Source of the DNA: Bacteroidota bacterium
GTDB lineage: Bacteria > Bacteroidota > Bacteroidia > Chitinophagales > Chitinophagaceae
Direction: 5' to 3'
Assembly (NCBI GenBank): GCA_023392185.1
Contig: JAEVZP010000089.1
Coordinates: 1 to 7,520 of the forward strand
Length of the DNA stretch: 7,520 nt
In this document: positions 6,254-7,520 of the stretch, piece by piece
Position numbering within the stretch: position 1 is the first letter of the stretch
Layout of the letters: the number at the start of each line of letters is the position of its first letter
The notes under the pieces: model-generated
Seen by the model: only the letters and a program-made list of their open reading frames with translations
What the model was told of the DNA's origin: nothing
Databases searched by the model: none
Position numbers and translations under genes: made by a program

Positions 6254-6290
6254 CTCCACCTGTCAGGTTTTTGAAGCCTGACAGGTGGGG
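6254..6290. terminator. Strong hairpin between convergent genes, possible bidirectional terminator or REP-like repeat
   Basis: A perfect 12-bp stem, CCACCTGTCAGG (6256-6267) with CCTGACAGGTGG (6277-6288), closes a 9-nt loop; a G-T and a C-G pair extend it to 14 pairs. It lies between the 3' ends of the kinase gene (stop at 6176) and recF (stop at 6337), where a terminator serving both strands is expected. Neither side has a T-tract, so classical intrinsic termination is doubtful. From memory, closely similar ACCTGTCAGG...CCTGACAGGT palindromes recur in intergenic DNA of many Bacteroidota, which would make it a dispersed repeat; I cannot verify this here. Confidence 0.55.
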
Positions 6291-6336
6291 ACTTTCCGGA
6301 AATAGTATGATTCCATAACGGGCCATTCCCATTTCT

Positions 6337-7416
6337 TCACGCCGTCGTAATCGTCTGAATTTCGGTGCCTTCTCCAAAAGCCTCCCGAACGCGCTCCGTG
6401 TGCGTGTCGGTGAGCAACACCTGACCAAACTCGGGCTCGCGGATGATGCTCAAAAGCGCTTCAATCCGTTGCTGATCCAGCTTTTCAAAAACATCATCCA
6501 GGAGCAGAATAGGCGAAAAGCCAAAACACGCCTTCAGGTATTGATACTGCGCGAGTTTGAGGGCAAATAATAAAGTTTTGCGCTGCCCCTGTGAGGCAAA
6601 AACGCGCACTGGTTTTTCGTGAATCAGAAAGGCCCAGTCGTCGCGGTGAACGCCGCGCGTGGTGCGCTGCGACCGCAAATCCTCCGGCAGCCGTTCTTCC
6701 AGCCATTGTGCCATTGGTTTTTGATGAATTTCCGATTCATACGCCACCTGCACGTCTTCCGCACCGGCGGAGAGCCGGTGATAAATCTCATTTAAAAACG
6801 GCAAAAAAGCGTCTATGAAAACAGCGCGTTTTTCATAAATCGCCATGCCGTGTTCATGCAGCCGCAGGTTGTAGGATTCCAGTTCAATCCGGTCGGGTGT
6901 AGTGCCGAACTGTTGTGCTTTCAGCCACGCGTTGCGTTGTTGCAGGATGCGGTTGTAGCTCAGCAGGTTTTCAAAATAGACCTTGTCGGTTTGCGCCAGG
7001 ATGCTGTCGATCCACTTGCGGCGCACCTCCGAAGTTCCCAAAATCAGCTCGCCGTCGTCGGGCGCAATCATCACGGCCGCGTATCGACCGATAAAATCGG
7101 TGGCCCGCGTGACCGGAATTCCGGAAACCGAAAGCTCTTTTTTGCCCCCTTCCCACCGGGCGCTCACCGTTTCTTCGACTCCGCCTTTTTCAAACCGGCC
7201 TACAATCCGGAAGCCGGGACTTTCCCAGCGGGCAAGACTTTGCTGCTGCGCTGTGAAATAACTCTTAGTGTAGCAGAGGTAATAGACCGCATCCAGAATG
7301 GCGGTTTTGCCGCTGCCGTTGGGCCCGGTGATCGCCGTGATGCGCCCCGTAAACCGGAAATCGGCCTGTGTGTAGAGCCGGTATTGAAAAAAGGAAAGCT
7401 GCTGAATCGTTTGCAA
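6337..7416 (-). CDS. recF: DNA replication and repair protein RecF
   Basis: A 359-residue SMC-like ATPase that helps load RecA at single-strand gaps and supports restart of stalled forks. Walker A is GPNGSGKT (residues 31-38), followed by AILDAVYYLCYTKSYF as in RecF. The ABC-type signature is SQGQR (275-279), and Walker B with D-loop is LLLDDVFEKLD (304-314, Asp307/Asp308). Length matches the family (about 360). The start is set by context: the only canonical start codons before Walker A that I see are a GTG at 7443 and a TTG at 7416. A perfect TACTTTTG box (7431-7424) lies between them, so the TTG, 7 nt past the box, is preferred. It gives MQTIQQLSFFQYR, the normal RecF N-terminal strand. 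No dnaA or dnaN neighbour is seen; the gene is convergent with trpS-dNK. Confidence 0.95.
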   Translation of the reverse strand: MQTIQQLSFFQYRLYTQADFRFTGRITAITGPNGSGKTAILDAVYYLCYTKSYFTAQQQSLARWESPGFRIVGRFEKGGVEETVSARWEGGKKELSVSGIPVTRATDFIGRYAAVMIAPDDGELILGTSEVRRKWIDSILAQTDKVYFENLLSYNRILQQRNAWLKAQQFGTTPDRIELESYNLRLHEHGMAIYEKRAVFIDAFLPFLNEIYHRLSAGAEDVQVAYESEIHQKPMAQWLEERLPEDLRSQRTTRGVHRDDWAFLIHEKPVRVFASQGQRKTLLFALKLAQYQYLKACFGFSPILLLDDVFEKLDQQRIEALLSIIREPEFGQVLLTDTHTERVREAFGEGTEIQTITTA

Positions 7417-7423
7417 GACAGGG

Positions 7424-7431
7424 CAAAAGTA
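7424..7431 (-). promoter_or_regulatory. -7 box of recF
   Basis: The minus strand reads TACTTTTG, identical to the trpS box and an exact match to TAnnTTTG, ending 7 nt before the TTG start at 7416. The nearest TTG that could act as a -33 element is about 26 nt upstream, which is too far, so the -33 part is weak. A small TGCGG-TTG-CCGCA hairpin sits upstream at 7447-7459. Confidence 0.55.
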
Positions 7432-7482
7432 GCAGGCCGGCACTGATGCGGTTGCCGCAAGCGGTAGGAGAGGGAGGAGAAA

Positions 7483-7518
7483 GCGGCTTTTTTGCGGGAA
7501 TTTGCGGAAAAAAGCCGC
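7483..7518. repeat. 11-bp perfect inverted repeat at the right edge
   Basis: GCGGCTTTTTT (7483-7493) pairs perfectly with AAAAAAGCCGC (7508-7518) around a 14-nt loop containing two TTGCGG copies (7492-7497 and 7502-7507). The AT-rich part faces the loop, the reverse of a normal intrinsic terminator. It lies about 65 bp upstream of the recF start. It may belong to the end of an unseen neighbouring gene; the window stops here. Confidence 0.5.
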
Positions 7519-7520
7519 GT

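Larger units (their letters stand above)
323..7126. repeat. Iterated palindrome TTCCGGAA, 12 copies across the window
   Basis: Exact TTCCGGAA octamers begin at 323, 886, 1097, 2834, 3396, 4790, 5240, 5283, 5541, 6184, 6294 and 7119. Eight are inside genes and four between genes. Several extend symmetrically with A/T: TTTCCGGAAA at 5282, 5540 and 6293; ATTTCCGGAAAT at 6182; TTTTCCGGAAAA at 2832; and the 18-bp form at 1092. In genes they are read in different frames (V-P-E, V-S-G, F-R-K), so one favoured codon pair does not explain them. This is a family of short sites, not one element; the coordinates give the outer limits. Confidence 0.9.

Noticed and set aside
5733..6428. 231-residue minus-strand open frame
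   Set aside because: Antisense to the kinase gene, which has complete motifs, and overlapping the 3' end of recF; no domain signal.
1..7520. Defence system, mobile element or CRISPR array
   Set aside because: All six genes are metabolic or housekeeping; no transposase, integrase, nuclease cassette or regularly spaced repeats are present. The TTCCGGAA copies are irregularly spaced.

Overview
The window looks like a chromosomal segment of a Bacteroidota member with roughly balanced GC content. Evidence: three genes have the phylum's -7 promoter element (TAnnTTTG) just upstream of the start; genes lack clear Shine-Dalgarno sequences; the TrpRS has a Bacteroidota-like sequence; and a Nramp-UspA fusion is present. 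A Saprospiria- or Chitinophagia-like lineage is my guess from base composition only. There are six protein genes, no RNA genes I can recognise, and no IS, phage or CRISPR.

Layout. Positions 1-109 are the 3' flank of a minus-strand alpha/beta hydrolase gene (110-979). Positions 980-1180 are intergenic, with a dyad over the hydrolase promoter and an 18-bp perfect palindrome. A strong intrinsic terminator (1181-1218) ends a minus-strand pair read right to left: a Nramp metal transporter fused to a universal stress protein domain (2350-4233), then a class III-type PHA synthase gene, phaC (1240-2304). A 306-bp divergent intergenic region (4234-4539) holds the transporter promoter, a strongly folded element of unknown nature (about 4331-4472), and the trpS promoter. 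Plus-strand trpS (4540-5535) is followed after 23 bp by a deoxynucleoside kinase gene (5559-6176). A 160-bp convergent gap carries two perfect hairpins. Minus-strand recF (6337-7416) follows, and the window ends in an 11-bp inverted repeat upstream of recF.

Functions. Most genes are housekeeping: tRNA charging, deoxynucleoside salvage, and recombinational repair/replication restart. The transporter-phaC pair joins divalent metal uptake with carbon storage. I see no biochemical link beyond probable co-transcription, and no phaE or phaR partner gene in the window.

Most notable signals. (1) The octamer TTCCGGAA occurs 12 times in 7.5 kb, against about 0.1 expected by chance, in genes in more than one frame and between genes; this resembles a highly iterated palindrome. 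(2) The -7 boxes sit 5-7 nt before the start codons of trpS, recF and the transporter gene. This implies leaderless or nearly leaderless mRNAs and moves three starts downstream of the longest open frame. (3) The folded element upstream of trpS lies outside the predicted trpS transcript. I found no convincing new multi-gene system.
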